A DNA stretch of 50,252 nucleotides, taken from NCBI GenBank assembly GCA_947258385.1, contig CAMYII010000077.1, positions 1 to 50,252 of the forward strand. Reading direction: 5' to 3'. Shown here piece after piece: positions 1 to 8,125 of this stretch (its first letter is position 1; each line of letters starts with the position of its first letter). The DNA is from Acidiferrobacterales bacterium (lineage in GTDB: Bacteria > Pseudomonadota > Gammaproteobacteria > Acidiferrobacterales > SZUA-150). The notes below the pieces were generated by a model that made no database searches, was not told the origin of the DNA, and saw only the letters and a program-made list of their open reading frames with translations. Made by a program: the position numbers and the translations under genes.

Positions 1-215
1 TGATGCAATACGCACAATGTTGCTTTAATCCCGTCAGCCCTCGCTGAGTACCGCAGAAAAACCGGGATCAGCGCGAGCTCTTGGCCGAGGCAGCCCAAAT
101 GCTCAATTGCTTTTTAATTGAATGTTTGGGTCGGAGTTCGCGAGCGCCCCGGTTTTTCGAGGACACGGAAGGGACCGCGCGGTAGCGCGGCGAGGGCTCG
201 GGGGTCCTTTCTTTT

Positions 216-251
216 GGTGACTTTGCTTTGGACAAGCAAAGAAAAGTCACC
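216..251. repeat. Hairpin repeat element
   Basis: An inverted repeat with arms GGTGACTTT / AAAGTCACC (9 bp), one G-A mismatch, then CTTTG / CAAAG (5 bp) around a six-base loop. From memory, similar sequences are common as intergenic repeats in high-GC proteobacteria. There is no T-run on either side, so it is not an obvious intrinsic terminator. Confidence 0.6.
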
Positions 252-324
252 CGTCGTACGGGGGCGGAACCCCGTTATTTGCATTTAATACCGCCGAAGG
301 CGACCACATTCTAGCGCCCGCTGC

Positions 325-383
325 GTGGGCTTGGCCGGAATGACAGGTCTGACAAGCAGCGCATTGATGGGACAGCACCCTAG
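325..383. repeat. Dispersed 59-bp repeat, copy 1
   Basis: This segment matches 26926-26984 over 59 bp without gaps, with about 6 differences (roughly 90% identity by hand alignment). Both copies are intergenic and in the same orientation. The shared core includes CTTGGCCGGAATGA and ATTGATGGGACAGCAC. It has no coding potential. Confidence 0.75.
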
Positions 384-582
384 ACACGGTCTAAACCGGC
401 GGGGCGTGTCCCGGCGCCGATGCCGGGAATGCCCGCGCCGATGTCATTGCCGATGACCGGATCGACAGCACTTAAAGTATTTTCTTTCAAGCCGCACGAA
501 AACACTCATGAATCCAAAATCGTACTCGGTTCGTATTGGCGCAGACTGATAAGATTATTTATTATAAGCATAGAATAAAATA

Positions 583-611
583 TTGACATACCCTTTGTGG
601 GAGTGGAATAT
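583..611 (+). promoter_or_regulatory. Possible promoter of the FadL-like gene
   Basis: A perfect TTGACA (583-588) is followed about 17 nt later by a weak -10 (GAATAT, 606-611) in a locally AT-rich patch. It is the best -35 match in the leader and lies about 175 nt upstream of the porin start. The poor -10 keeps confidence low. Confidence 0.3.
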
Positions 612-784
612 GTCGTGCGATCGCTGCCGCGCCGTACGCGCGCGATCGATGGCTTGCAGGAAGAGCGCCGGTGAGGGATGCACAAAAAAATGAAGGCGCG
701 CCATGACGTCTCATTATAAGTTGTATAACGAGCAAGAAAGAAGTTCCTGGTTCACAAGAGCAAACTTTCGAGGAGGCAGCCTGT

Positions 785-2011
785 ATGTATCACCTGAAGA
801 AGCAATTCATCCTTGCGGCAGCGGTCAGCGCCGCCCTTGCCGCGCCCGGCGCGGCGTTCGCCACCAACGGCTATTTCGCTCACGGTTACGGCACCAAGAA
901 CAAGGGCATGGCCGGCGCCGGCGTGGCCATGGCGCAGGACACCATCGCCGCCGCCACCAATCCGGCCGCCATGGTCTATCTCGGCGAGCGGCTCGATGTC
1001 GGCGCGGCGATCTTCAATCCCAACCGTGAGTATTCCAACTGCCCCGTGGGTCCGGGTGGCTGTGCCGTAGGCGCGGCCGAGAGCGATAGCGACTATTTCT
1101 TGATCCCGCATTTCGGCTACAACTGGATGCTGGGCAGCGACAAATCGGTCGGGTTGACGGTCTACGGCAACGGCGGCATGAACACCAATTATGACGAAAA
1201 CGTGTTCGGCGGCGGTGATGCCGGTGTCAATCTGGCGCAGGTGTTCATCGCGCCGTCCTATGCGCAGAAGTTCGGTAACTTCTCCCTTGGCGCCGATCTG
1301 ATCCTGGCCTATCAGAAGTTCAAGGCCACTGGTCTGTCGCAGTTTGCTCCCTTTTCCGCGGACCCGACTAGTCTGACCAATAACGGGTCGGATACCTCCA
1401 TCGGCTTCGGGCTCCGCATTGGCGGCATGGTCGAGCTCGGCAGCGGCTGGACCCTGGGCGCGGCCTACCAGCCCGAGATCGACATGGACGAGTTCGATGA
1501 TTATGCCGGCCTGTTCGCCGATCAGGGTGACTTCGATATCCCGTCAACATACACACTGGGCGCTGCCTGGCAGGTGAATCCGAAGTGGACCCTGGCGCTG
1601 GACTGGCAGGCCATTAACTATGAAGACGTGCCCTCGGTGTCGAACCCCATTAACAGTTTGTTCCTTGGCAATCAGCTTGGTTCAGATGACGGCCCGGGAT
1701 TCGGATGGGAGGACATCAATGTCGTCAAGCTGGGGGCGGCCTATCAGCAGAACGAGCAATGGACCTGGCGCTTCGGTTGGAATCAAGGCGATCAGCCTAT
1801 CCCCGATGACCAGACGTTCTTCAATATCCTGGCCCCCGGCGTGATGGAGGATCACCTGACCTTCGGCTTCACCCGGAGCTTCGGCAATGACAGCGAGTTC
1901 AATCTCGCTTTCATGCACGCGCTTGAAACCGAGGTGAAGGGCGATCCCGGGCTGCCCGATCTGCAGATGGACCAGTACGAGCTCGAGCTCAGCTTCGGCA
2001 AGCGCTTCTAA
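785..2011 (+). CDS. OmpP1/FadL-family outer-membrane transport protein
   Basis: A predicted outer-membrane beta-barrel of the FadL/OmpP1 family, which takes up hydrophobic substrates such as long-chain fatty acids or aromatics. The 408-residue product has a clear signal peptide (basic start, then an alanine-rich core, cleavage near AAFA at residues 23-26). It is followed by the family's typical N-terminal hatch sequence rich in G, A and N (GMAGAGVAMAQDTIAAATNPA). The rest alternates polar and aromatic residues, with W-T-L-G/A repeats typical of strands, and ends in Phe (GKRF) as expected for BAM recognition. The ATG is preceded by GAGGAGGC about 10 nt upstream. It is monocistronic, closed by a strong terminator at 2051. 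The substrate cannot be told from sequence. Confidence 0.9.
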   Translation: MYHLKKQFILAAAVSAALAAPGAAFATNGYFAHGYGTKNKGMAGAGVAMAQDTIAAATNPAAMVYLGERLDVGAAIFNPNREYSNCPVGPGGCAVGAAESDSDYFLIPHFGYNWMLGSDKSVGLTVYGNGGMNTNYDENVFGGGDAGVNLAQVFIAPSYAQKFGNFSLGADLILAYQKFKATGLSQFAPFSADPTSLTNNGSDTSIGFGLRIGGMVELGSGWTLGAAYQPEIDMDEFDDYAGLFADQGDFDIPSTYTLGAAWQVNPKWTLALDWQAINYEDVPSVSNPINSLFLGNQLGSDDGPGFGWEDINVVKLGAAYQQNEQWTWRFGWNQGDQPIPDDQTFFNILAPGVMEDHLTFGFTRSFGNDSEFNLAFMHALETEVKGDPGLPDLQMDQYELELSFGKRF

Positions 2012-2050
2012 GCAGGGGTCGTTGTTGTAAGGTCTGTCATTCAGCATCAA

Positions 2051-2080
2051 GGGGCCATGGATGTCCATGGCCCCTTTTCT
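2051..2080 (+). terminator. Intrinsic terminator after the FadL-like gene
   Basis: A perfect 10-bp stem (GGGGCCATGG / CCATGGCCCC) with a four-base ATGT loop, followed by TTTTCT. It sits 40 nt after the stop codon and is the clearest rho-independent terminator in the window. Confidence 0.9.
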
Positions 2081-2228
2081 ATTGGAGAACGCTGGCGCGA
2101 TACGCGAGCAGTCAGCGACGCTGAAATAGGGTGACTCTCATGCCGTCGCGGTATTGCTTGCGCGGATTTTTGTCGAGCGCGTCGAGCCGATGTGTCCACT
2201 CCGAAAAAATCAGGAGGTCTGACTAACG

Positions 2229-3173
2229 ATGAAACGCTTATCTGTTCTCTCCCGCCTATGGTTTGTTTTGCTGTTGTTGAGCTGGGTACCGCAGGCCCAG
2301 GCGGTGAAGCTCAAGCCCTTTATTCTGGGCGATACGCCCCCGGGCGGCGCGGTCGAGGTCGTGGCCAAGACCGAGGCGGCGCTGCAGGCCCAGGGCCTCC
2401 GAATCGTGGGCAGCTATGCGCCCTATCCGGGTGCCACGGTCATCTGCGCCACCAACGACGCGTTGATCGCCGCGGCCGCCGCCGCCGAGAACGGCGGTTT
2501 CGGCGTGGCGCAGCGGGTGTCGGTGACCGAGGTCGACGGCAAGCTGCAGCTGGCCTATGTGAATCCCGCCTACCTCGGGACCGCCTACGGTCTGGGCAAG
2601 CTCGAAGGTGTCTCGGCGAAACTCAATGCGGCGCTTGGGCGCACACTGGAATTCGGCGCTAAGGGCGTCGAGGCGCGGAAGCTCGTGCCGGGCAAATACC
2701 ACTATGGGATGGGTATGCCGTATTTTCACGACGTGACCCTGCTGAATAAATTCAACGATCACGACACCGCGGTGGCCACCGTGGAGCATAACCTGGCGGC
2801 CGGCAAGGGCGGCACCAAAAAGGTCTACCGCATCGATTTGCCGGGCAAGCAGGTCAGTGTGTTCGGTGTCGGCATCCCGCAGGGCGACGGCCCGGACGAC
2901 GGCCGAAAAGATACGGATAAAGAGGTCATGGCGATCATCGACTACCAGGACTACCGCTCGACCGCCGCGCTGCCCTACGAGCTGATGGTGCAGGGAAAAG
3001 AAGTCATCGCGCTGCCCGGGCGTTACCGCATCGCGCTCCATTTCCCTGATACTCCGATGATGGGTAAGCACGGTTTTTTTTCGATCAGGAGTTCGCCTGG
3101 CGGGATCAAGAAGGCGCTGGAGGCGGTCGCCGGCTACGACAAGCAAAAAGGCTTAAGCGCGTCAGGCCTATAG
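2229..3173 (+). CDS. Secreted protein of unknown function, DUF302-like N-terminal half
   Basis: A 314-residue protein with a signal peptide (MKRLSVLSRLWFVLLLLSW, cleavage after AQA near residue 25), so it is likely periplasmic. Residues 40-160 resemble the DUF302 pattern: an 'ALQAQGLRIVGSY' helix-strand, then 'TNDALIAAAA' and 'GGFGVAQRVSVTEVDGKLQLAYVNP'. That assignment is inference. The C-terminal half (residues 160-314) is not recognised; it includes HYGMGMPYFHD and ends in a short helix. A strong AGGAGGT lies 10 nt before the ATG. The gene stands alone between a terminator and pilT. I cannot assign a function. Confidence 0.75.
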   Translation: MKRLSVLSRLWFVLLLLSWVPQAQAVKLKPFILGDTPPGGAVEVVAKTEAALQAQGLRIVGSYAPYPGATVICATNDALIAAAAAAENGGFGVAQRVSVTEVDGKLQLAYVNPAYLGTAYGLGKLEGVSAKLNAALGRTLEFGAKGVEARKLVPGKYHYGMGMPYFHDVTLLNKFNDHDTAVATVEHNLAAGKGGTKKVYRIDLPGKQVSVFGVGIPQGDGPDDGRKDTDKEVMAIIDYQDYRSTAALPYELMVQGKEVIALPGRYRIALHFPDTPMMGKHGFFSIRSSPGGIKKALEAVAGYDKQKGLSASGL

Positions 3174-3228
3174 GCCATCTGTCGCCCGCGGTGCCGGGCC
3201 GCTGGTCGTGCCGCGGAACAAGCCGAAT

Positions 3229-3246
3229 GGCGTGAGCGCCGTTTTT
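3229..3246 (+). terminator. Weak candidate terminator
   Basis: A short GGCG-TGAG-CGCC hairpin followed by GTTTTT, 55 nt after the preceding stop. A second hairpin without a T-run (GGGCGGC / GCCGCCC, 3255-3273) lies just beyond. The 4-bp stem is short, so this is tentative. Confidence 0.35.
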
Positions 3247-3388
3247 CCGCAAACGGGCGGCAGGAGGCCGCCCGCCGGTGCGATATCCGGCGCCATGCGG
3301 GCATTGAACATCGATGGTTCTGCTGCTTCAATTAAAGTGGGTTTGCGTCATGCAAAAACGAAAGTAAACGGCTGAGGCAAGGACTGGT

Positions 3389-4495
3389 ATGGCGGCGAGT
3401 ATTGATGCGGGCACGGCGGATCCTTTGAAGCTTTTGGGCCAGATCCTGGCCCTGGCGGTGCGCCATAAGGCCTCGGATATTCATTTGCGCACCCGCAACC
3501 ACCCGATCCTGCGCGTGGACGGAATACTGCGTCCGGTGCGCGATATCTCTCCGTTCGCCCCGGACTTCATGGAGCGGCTTGCCCGCACCATGATGTCGGC
3601 GAGGAATCTGGCCGAGTTTGAAAAGGAACATCAGACGGACCTGTCCATCGGTTTCAAGGACATCGGCCGCGTGCGCGCGAACGTGTTCTATCAACGGGGC
3701 AGCGTCGGCATGGTGCTGCGCGTGATCAACAGCGATATCCCCTCACCGGAGGCCCTCGGGCTGCCCGACATCATTCTGCCCCTGGCCAATCACGAGCGCG
3801 GGCTGGTGCTGATTACCGGCGCCACCGGGTCCGGCAAATCCACCACTCTGGCGTCCCTGGTCAACCTCATCAATGCGACCAAGGCCAAGCACATCATTAC
3901 TATCGAGGACCCGATCGAATTTCTGTTCACCGAGCGGCGGTCCATCATCACCCAGCGCGAGCTCGGCGTGGATACCAACACCTTTGCCGGCGCCATGCGG
4001 GCGGCGATGCGCGAGGACCCCGATGTCATATTACTGGGCGAAATGCGGGATCCGGAAACGATCGATGCCGCGCTGACGGCCTCGGAGACCGGCCACCTGG
4101 TCTTTTCCACGGTCCATTCCCCCGACGCCGCGGAGACCGTCACGCGCGTTATCACCGCTTTCCCCCCGGAGGGGCAGCAGAGCATGCGCGCCAAGCTGTC
4201 GCAGAACCTGCTGGGGGTGATCAGTCAGCGGCTGCTGCCGAACAAAAGCGGGCAGGGGAGGGCGGTTGCCTGTGAGGTCTTGACGGCGTCGGCGCTCGCG
4301 CGCGAGCTCATACTGGATCCCTTGAAGATCAAGGAACTGGGGGATCTGATCAAGAAAGGGTCCATCGCCGAGGGCATGCTGAGTTTTGATGCCTGTCTGT
4401 ATAATCTGGTCAAAAAGGGCGATATCGACGATGAAACCGCGCTGCAGTACGCCAGCAGCCCGACCGATTTGAAGCTCAAGCTGGAGGGATTCTAG
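3389..4495 (+). CDS. pilT: PilT/PilU-type twitching motility ATPase
   Basis: A hexameric retraction ATPase of type IV pili that acts at the cytoplasmic side of the inner membrane. The 368-residue product has an N-terminal PAS-like domain (about 1-110) and a RecA-like domain. It shows Walker A GATGSGKST (144-152), an Asp box (ITIEDPIE, about 169-177), the Walker B region PDVILLGEMRD (211-221) and a His box (HLVFSTVH, 236-243). The length and the extended C-terminal tail fit PilU as well as PilT; the two cannot be separated confidently here. No other pilus genes are in the window, so it is an orphan locus. The ATG follows CAAGGA by about 8 nt. Confidence 0.9.
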   Translation: MAASIDAGTADPLKLLGQILALAVRHKASDIHLRTRNHPILRVDGILRPVRDISPFAPDFMERLARTMMSARNLAEFEKEHQTDLSIGFKDIGRVRANVFYQRGSVGMVLRVINSDIPSPEALGLPDIILPLANHERGLVLITGATGSGKSTTLASLVNLINATKAKHIITIEDPIEFLFTERRSIITQRELGVDTNTFAGAMRAAMREDPDVILLGEMRDPETIDAALTASETGHLVFSTVHSPDAAETVTRVITAFPPEGQQSMRAKLSQNLLGVISQRLLPNKSGQGRAVACEVLTASALARELILDPLKIKELGDLIKKGSIAEGMLSFDACLYNLVKKGDIDDETALQYASSPTDLKLKLEGF

Positions 4496-4785
4496 GGCGA
4501 TTGGGCCGCGGCCCGGCCGGTTTACCCACTGACCTGGTTTCCGTAGGGGACCCCGGCTGCGTCGCCGAGCAGGTAATAGCGCGCGGACCGGTCTTTTCTC
4601 CCGCCGTGATACCCCTGCGGATTGGGGCATCAGAGATTACCCGCGATTCATGTGTCTTTTCCAGGGGTGTTCTTTCGCATTATCCGGTGCCGGACGCCGG
4701 CAGCGGTTAGCGCTGCGGGAGAAATTAATGGATAATATTTTACTAAGATCAAACTATCGCGAGAGGGTGGGGACAGATACGAGTC

Positions 4786-5679
4786 ATGGCGGATCGCAGA
4801 TTGCAGGTTTTTCACACCGTCGCGCGCTTGCTGAGTTTTACCAAGGCCGCCGAGACCTTGCACATGACCCAGCCTGCCGTGACCTTTCAGATCCGGCAAC
4901 TGGAAGAGCACTTTAACACCAGGCTGTTCGATCGGACCCACAACCGCATCAGTCTGACGGCGGCCGGTGAACGGGTCTATGAATACGCCGATAAGATCAT
5001 CGCGCTATACAATGAAATGAACAACCGGGTGCGCGAGCTGACCGGCGATGTGAGCGGCATCCTGATTATCGGCGCCAGCACGACCATCGCGGAGTATGTG
5101 CTGCCCAGCATTTTGGGGGAGTTCAAGGAGCGCTACCCGAGCGTGAACATACGCTTGAATGTCTCGAATTCCCTTGGTGTGGTGCACATGGTCGAGAACA
5201 ACTCGGTGGACGTCGGGATCGTGGAATCGCCGGTCACGAACAAGAATCTTGCCGTCGATGTCTGCTGGCAGGACAAGCTGCTTTTTATCTGCCCGAAAAG
5301 CCATCCGCTCGCTCAGAGGTCATCGATCAAAGTAAACGAAATCGTGGATCTGCCGTTCATTTCCCGCGAGGAAGGCTCCGGCACCCGGGAATTTATCGGC
5401 GCTTATCTGGAAAAAAACGCGCTGCACCCGCAGGATCTGAATGTCAGTCTGGAGGTCGGCAGCCCGGAGGCGGTCAAGAGCGCGGTGGAGGCCGGACTGG
5501 GGATTTCCATCGTGTCCCGGGCCACGGTAAACAAGGAACTGCAATTGGGCACGCTGGTGGCCCTGCCCCTGGATCCGCCCTTGGAGCGGCCGTTTTCCTT
5601 TGTCTATCAGCGTCAGAAATTCCGCTTACGGGCCATGGAGGAATTCATGGATTTTGCCCACGAGCGCTGCGAAAAATAG
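4786..5679 (+). CDS. LysR-family transcriptional regulator
   Basis: A DNA-binding regulator of 297 residues. The N-terminal winged helix-turn-helix is typical (RLQVFHTVARLLSFTKAAETLHMTQPAVT, about 5-33, then QIRQLEEHFNTRLFDR). It is followed by a linker helix and a periplasmic-binding-protein-like effector domain (about 90-290). Effector-domain features such as FISREEGSGTREF and VGSPEAVKSAVEAGLGISIVS resemble the CysB/CbbR-like branch and regulators annotated as selenium-metabolism-associated LysR proteins; that subgroup is inference. LysR proteins often control a divergent neighbour, but here the upstream gene runs the same way, so the target is unknown. Confidence 0.88.
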   Translation: MADRRLQVFHTVARLLSFTKAAETLHMTQPAVTFQIRQLEEHFNTRLFDRTHNRISLTAAGERVYEYADKIIALYNEMNNRVRELTGDVSGILIIGASTTIAEYVLPSILGEFKERYPSVNIRLNVSNSLGVVHMVENNSVDVGIVESPVTNKNLAVDVCWQDKLLFICPKSHPLAQRSSIKVNEIVDLPFISREEGSGTREFIGAYLEKNALHPQDLNVSLEVGSPEAVKSAVEAGLGISIVSRATVNKELQLGTLVALPLDPPLERPFSFVYQRQKFRLRAMEEFMDFAHERCEK

Positions 5680-5718
5680 CGTTCAGGCGTCTGGCCGGTC
5701 TATGCGTGTCTTGCGGGG

Positions 5719-6057
5719 ATGAACAACACGCGGCGAAATCGGCTGCTTGAGATTGCGGATGCGCTCCCCGAAGACCAGCAGACCGCCCTGCTGGAATTCG
5801 CCGAGTTTCTGCATTCCCGCCACGGTGTCGAACCGGAAACCGCGGAACCGTTGTCCATCCCGCGTCCTGCCGAGGAGAACGTCATCAACGCGATCAAACG
5901 CCTGACGGCGACCTATCCCATGCTGGACAAGGACAAACTGCTCAACGAGACCTCCGCGCTGATGATGCAGCACCTTCTGCAGGGACAAGACGCATCCGAG
6001 GTGATCGATGAGCTCGAGTCCCTGTTCCGGCGTCACTACGAACTATTAACAAAGTAA
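5719..6057 (+). CDS. Small acidic hypothetical protein
   Basis: A 112-residue cytoplasmic protein with no signal peptide or membrane segment. It is predicted mostly helical and acidic; the N-terminus (LLEIADALPEDQQTALLEFAEFL) has the look of short DUF2281/antitoxin-type helical proteins, but no family is assigned. It starts 40 nt after the LysR gene and may be cotranscribed. The ATG has only a G-rich stretch (TTGCGGGG) as ribosome binding site. The codon pattern looks like real coding sequence. Confidence 0.65.
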   Translation: MNNTRRNRLLEIADALPEDQQTALLEFAEFLHSRHGVEPETAEPLSIPRPAEENVINAIKRLTATYPMLDKDKLLNETSALMMQHLLQGQDASEVIDELESLFRRHYELLTK

Positions 6058-6101
6058 GCTAACCGGTATCCTGATCGGATAACGATATAAGTCATTATTT
6101 C

Positions 6102-6129
6102 CTTGCATCTTGCATCTTGTACCTTGTAT
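6102..6129. repeat. Four tandem heptamers
   Basis: Four consecutive 7-bp units, CTTGCAT, CTTGCAT, CTTGTAC and CTTGTAT, lie between two convergent genes. Copy number is likely to vary between strains. No function is evident. Confidence 0.7.
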
Positions 6130-6137
6130 CTGCCGTT

Positions 6138-7532
6138 TTAAAGTATCTCATTGGCGTAATCCGCCAGCCTGGAGCGCTCACCGCGGTGCAGGGTAATGTG
6201 ACCGCTGTGCTCCCAGTATTTGAAGCGATCAACGGCATAGGTCAGGCCGGAGGTGGTTTCGGTGAGATACGGGGTGTCGATCTGGGCGATATTGCCCAGG
6301 CACACGACTTTGCTGCCCGGGCCGGCGCGGGTAATCAGGGTCTTGATCTGATGCGGGCTCAGATTCTGGGCCTCATCGATAATAATAAACTTGTTCAAGA
6401 AGGTGCGACCGCGCATGAAATTCAGTGATTTGATGCGGATGCGGCTGCGCAAGAGATCATAAGTGGCGGCCCGCCCCCAGCTGTTGTGCTCGCTGCCTTC
6501 CATGTTGTGCAACACGTCGAGATTGTCCTCCAGCGCCCCCATCCACGGTTCCATTTTTTCCCGCTCGGTGCCGGGCAAATAGCCGATATCATCCCCTACG
6601 GGGACGGTGATGCGGGTGACGATGATCTCTGTGTAGTATTTGTGCTCCAATGTCTGGGTGAGGGCCGCCGCCAGTGTCAGCAGGGTCTTGCCGGTACCGG
6701 CATGCCCCAGCAGCGACACAAAGTCGATATCCGGGTCCATGAGCAGGTTGAGCGCGAAGTTCTGTTCCCGGTTACGGGCGCTGATTCCCCAGACCTTGTT
6801 TTTTTCCGTGGTGTAATCCTTGACCACCTCGATGTTGGCCTTGTTGCCGTCGATTTTTCGTATTACCGCCTCAAAGGGCGTACCGCTGTCGGTGTAGAGA
6901 AACTGGTTGTGATGCCAGCTGCTGGGGCTCGGGCCGGTGACCTCATAGAACGTCCGGCCATGATCGTCCTGCCATGAAGCGAGATTTTCCCCGTACTTCT
7001 CCCAGAAGTCATCCTCGAGTGTTTCCATGCCTCGATAGAGAAGATTGGCGTCATCGAGAACCCGGTCATTGGTGTAATCTTCCGCCGCTATGCCCAGTGC
7101 ATGGGCCTTGATGCGCAAGGTAATGTCTTTTGTGACCAGGACCGCTTGTTTGTCGGGATGGTGTTTCGCCAGGTCGTGGGTGATGCCAAGCAATATGTTG
7201 TCGGTGGTATCGGGAGCCATCCCGTTCGGGAGCGGACTTCTCACGGCGTCCATGTAAAAAAACAAATTCCCGGGCTGTTGATCCGGCCTGGCCGGCAATC
7301 TTATGCCACCGGAGATGTCGCCATTCGCCTTGGCCACCAGCTCGTCGAGCAAGCGGCTGACATGGCGGACGTTGCGGGCCACCTCGGACAGACCCCTCTT
7401 GGCCCGGTCCAGTTCTTCCAGCACCACAATCGGCAAATACACGTCGTGTTCGGCGAAACGGAAAATCGCCGTCGGATCGTGCATCACCACATTGGTGTCT
7501 ATGACAAAGCTCTTACTGCCTGAACGTTCCAT
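6138..7532 (-). CDS. PIN-PhoH domain ATPase
   Basis: A two-domain protein of 464 residues: an N-terminal PIN nuclease domain (about 8-145, beginning SFVIDTNVVMHDP with the first catalytic Asp, later LVTKDITLRIKA) fused to a PhoH-type P-loop ATPase. Walker A is GHAGTGKT (276-283) and Walker B IIIDEAQN (383-390). This architecture is that of the YlaK/PhoH2 group; mycobacterial PhoH2 is an RNA helicase/ribonuclease, so an RNA-processing role is plausible. It is the last gene of a minus-strand run and begins 24 nt after bcp. No clear Shine-Dalgarno precedes the ATG, consistent with coupling to the upstream gene. Confidence 0.9.
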   Translation of the reverse strand: MERSGSKSFVIDTNVVMHDPTAIFRFAEHDVYLPIVVLEELDRAKRGLSEVARNVRHVSRLLDELVAKANGDISGGIRLPARPDQQPGNLFFYMDAVRSPLPNGMAPDTTDNILLGITHDLAKHHPDKQAVLVTKDITLRIKAHALGIAAEDYTNDRVLDDANLLYRGMETLEDDFWEKYGENLASWQDDHGRTFYEVTGPSPSSWHHNQFLYTDSGTPFEAVIRKIDGNKANIEVVKDYTTEKNKVWGISARNREQNFALNLLMDPDIDFVSLLGHAGTGKTLLTLAAALTQTLEHKYYTEIIVTRITVPVGDDIGYLPGTEREKMEPWMGALEDNLDVLHNMEGSEHNSWGRAATYDLLRSRIRIKSLNFMRGRTFLNKFIIIDEAQNLSPHQIKTLITRAGPGSKVVCLGNIAQIDTPYLTETTSGLTYAVDRFKYWEHSGHITLHRGERSRLADYANEIL

Positions 7533-7556
7533 AAATACGGGGCGAGTTGATTGATC

Positions 7557-8024
7557 TCAGAGTTCTTTAATTTCTTCAAGCACGGCATCGACGTGGCCGG
7601 GGACCTTCACTTTGCGGAACTCCGCCCGAAGAACGCCCTGTTCGTCGAGCACAAAGGTGCTGCGCTCGATGCCCATTACCTTCTTGCCGTACATGTTCTT
7701 CTCCTTGATGACATCGAATTTTTTGCACAGTTTTTCGTCCGCGTCCGCAATGAGGTCGAATGGGAATTTTTGCTTGGCCTTGAACTTCTCGTGCGACTCC
7801 AGGGTATCACGGGAGACCCCTAACACAATCGTATTCCGGCGTTTGAATTTGGAATAATTGTCGCGGAAGTCCTGCCCCTCGGTGGTGCATCCCGGAGTAT
7901 TGTCCTTGGGGTAGAAATACAATACGACCCGGCTCCCCTTGAGCTCCGACAGCTTGAAGGTCTTATCTCCCGTTGCCTGGACCTTGATGTCGGTAATGGG
8001 ATTGCCGATCTTGGGTTTGCTCAT
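7557..8024 (-). CDS. bcp: Peroxiredoxin of the BCP/PrxQ family
   Basis: A thiol peroxidase of 155 residues that reduces H2O2 and organic hydroperoxides. The fold landmarks are VVLYFYPKDNTPGCTTE with the peroxidatic Cys46, and GVSRDTLESHEKF. The resolving Cys five residues later, present in E. coli BCP, is replaced by Gln51, so it is of the kind lacking that partner. The start at 8024 is chosen because AGGAGA lies 8 nt upstream and homologues begin here; the frame stays open for another 35 codons with no support. It lies 101 nt after nrdJ, on the same strand. Confidence 0.92.
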   Translation of the reverse strand: MSKPKIGNPITDIKVQATGDKTFKLSELKGSRVVLYFYPKDNTPGCTTEGQDFRDNYSKFKRRNTIVLGVSRDTLESHEKFKAKQKFPFDLIADADEKLCKKFDVIKEKNMYGKKVMGIERSTFVLDEQGVLRAEFRKVKVPGHVDAVLEEIKEL

Positions 8025-8125
8025 AGGGCGTTTGTCTCCTCGATTTTTTGGTCCGCCACGCCGCGGTTTGCCGCGATTATAAAGGACCCTTGAGGGGCTT
8101 GTCACAATGGCGTCAGGCTGCACGC

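Larger units (their letters stand above)
1..784. other. Gene-poor, repeat-bearing intergenic region
   Basis: No convincing gene is visible. The only open frame of note (minus strand, 68-250, 60 codons) lies across a hairpin element and has the low-complexity basic composition of a spurious ORF. The stretch holds a strong hairpin (216-251), one copy of a 59-bp dispersed repeat (325-383) and, at its right end, the presumed promoter and leader of the porin gene. The upstream neighbour is outside the window. Confidence 0.6.

Noticed and set aside
68-250. 60-codon minus-strand open frame
   Set aside because: It overlaps a hairpin repeat, has skewed composition and lacks a ribosome binding site.
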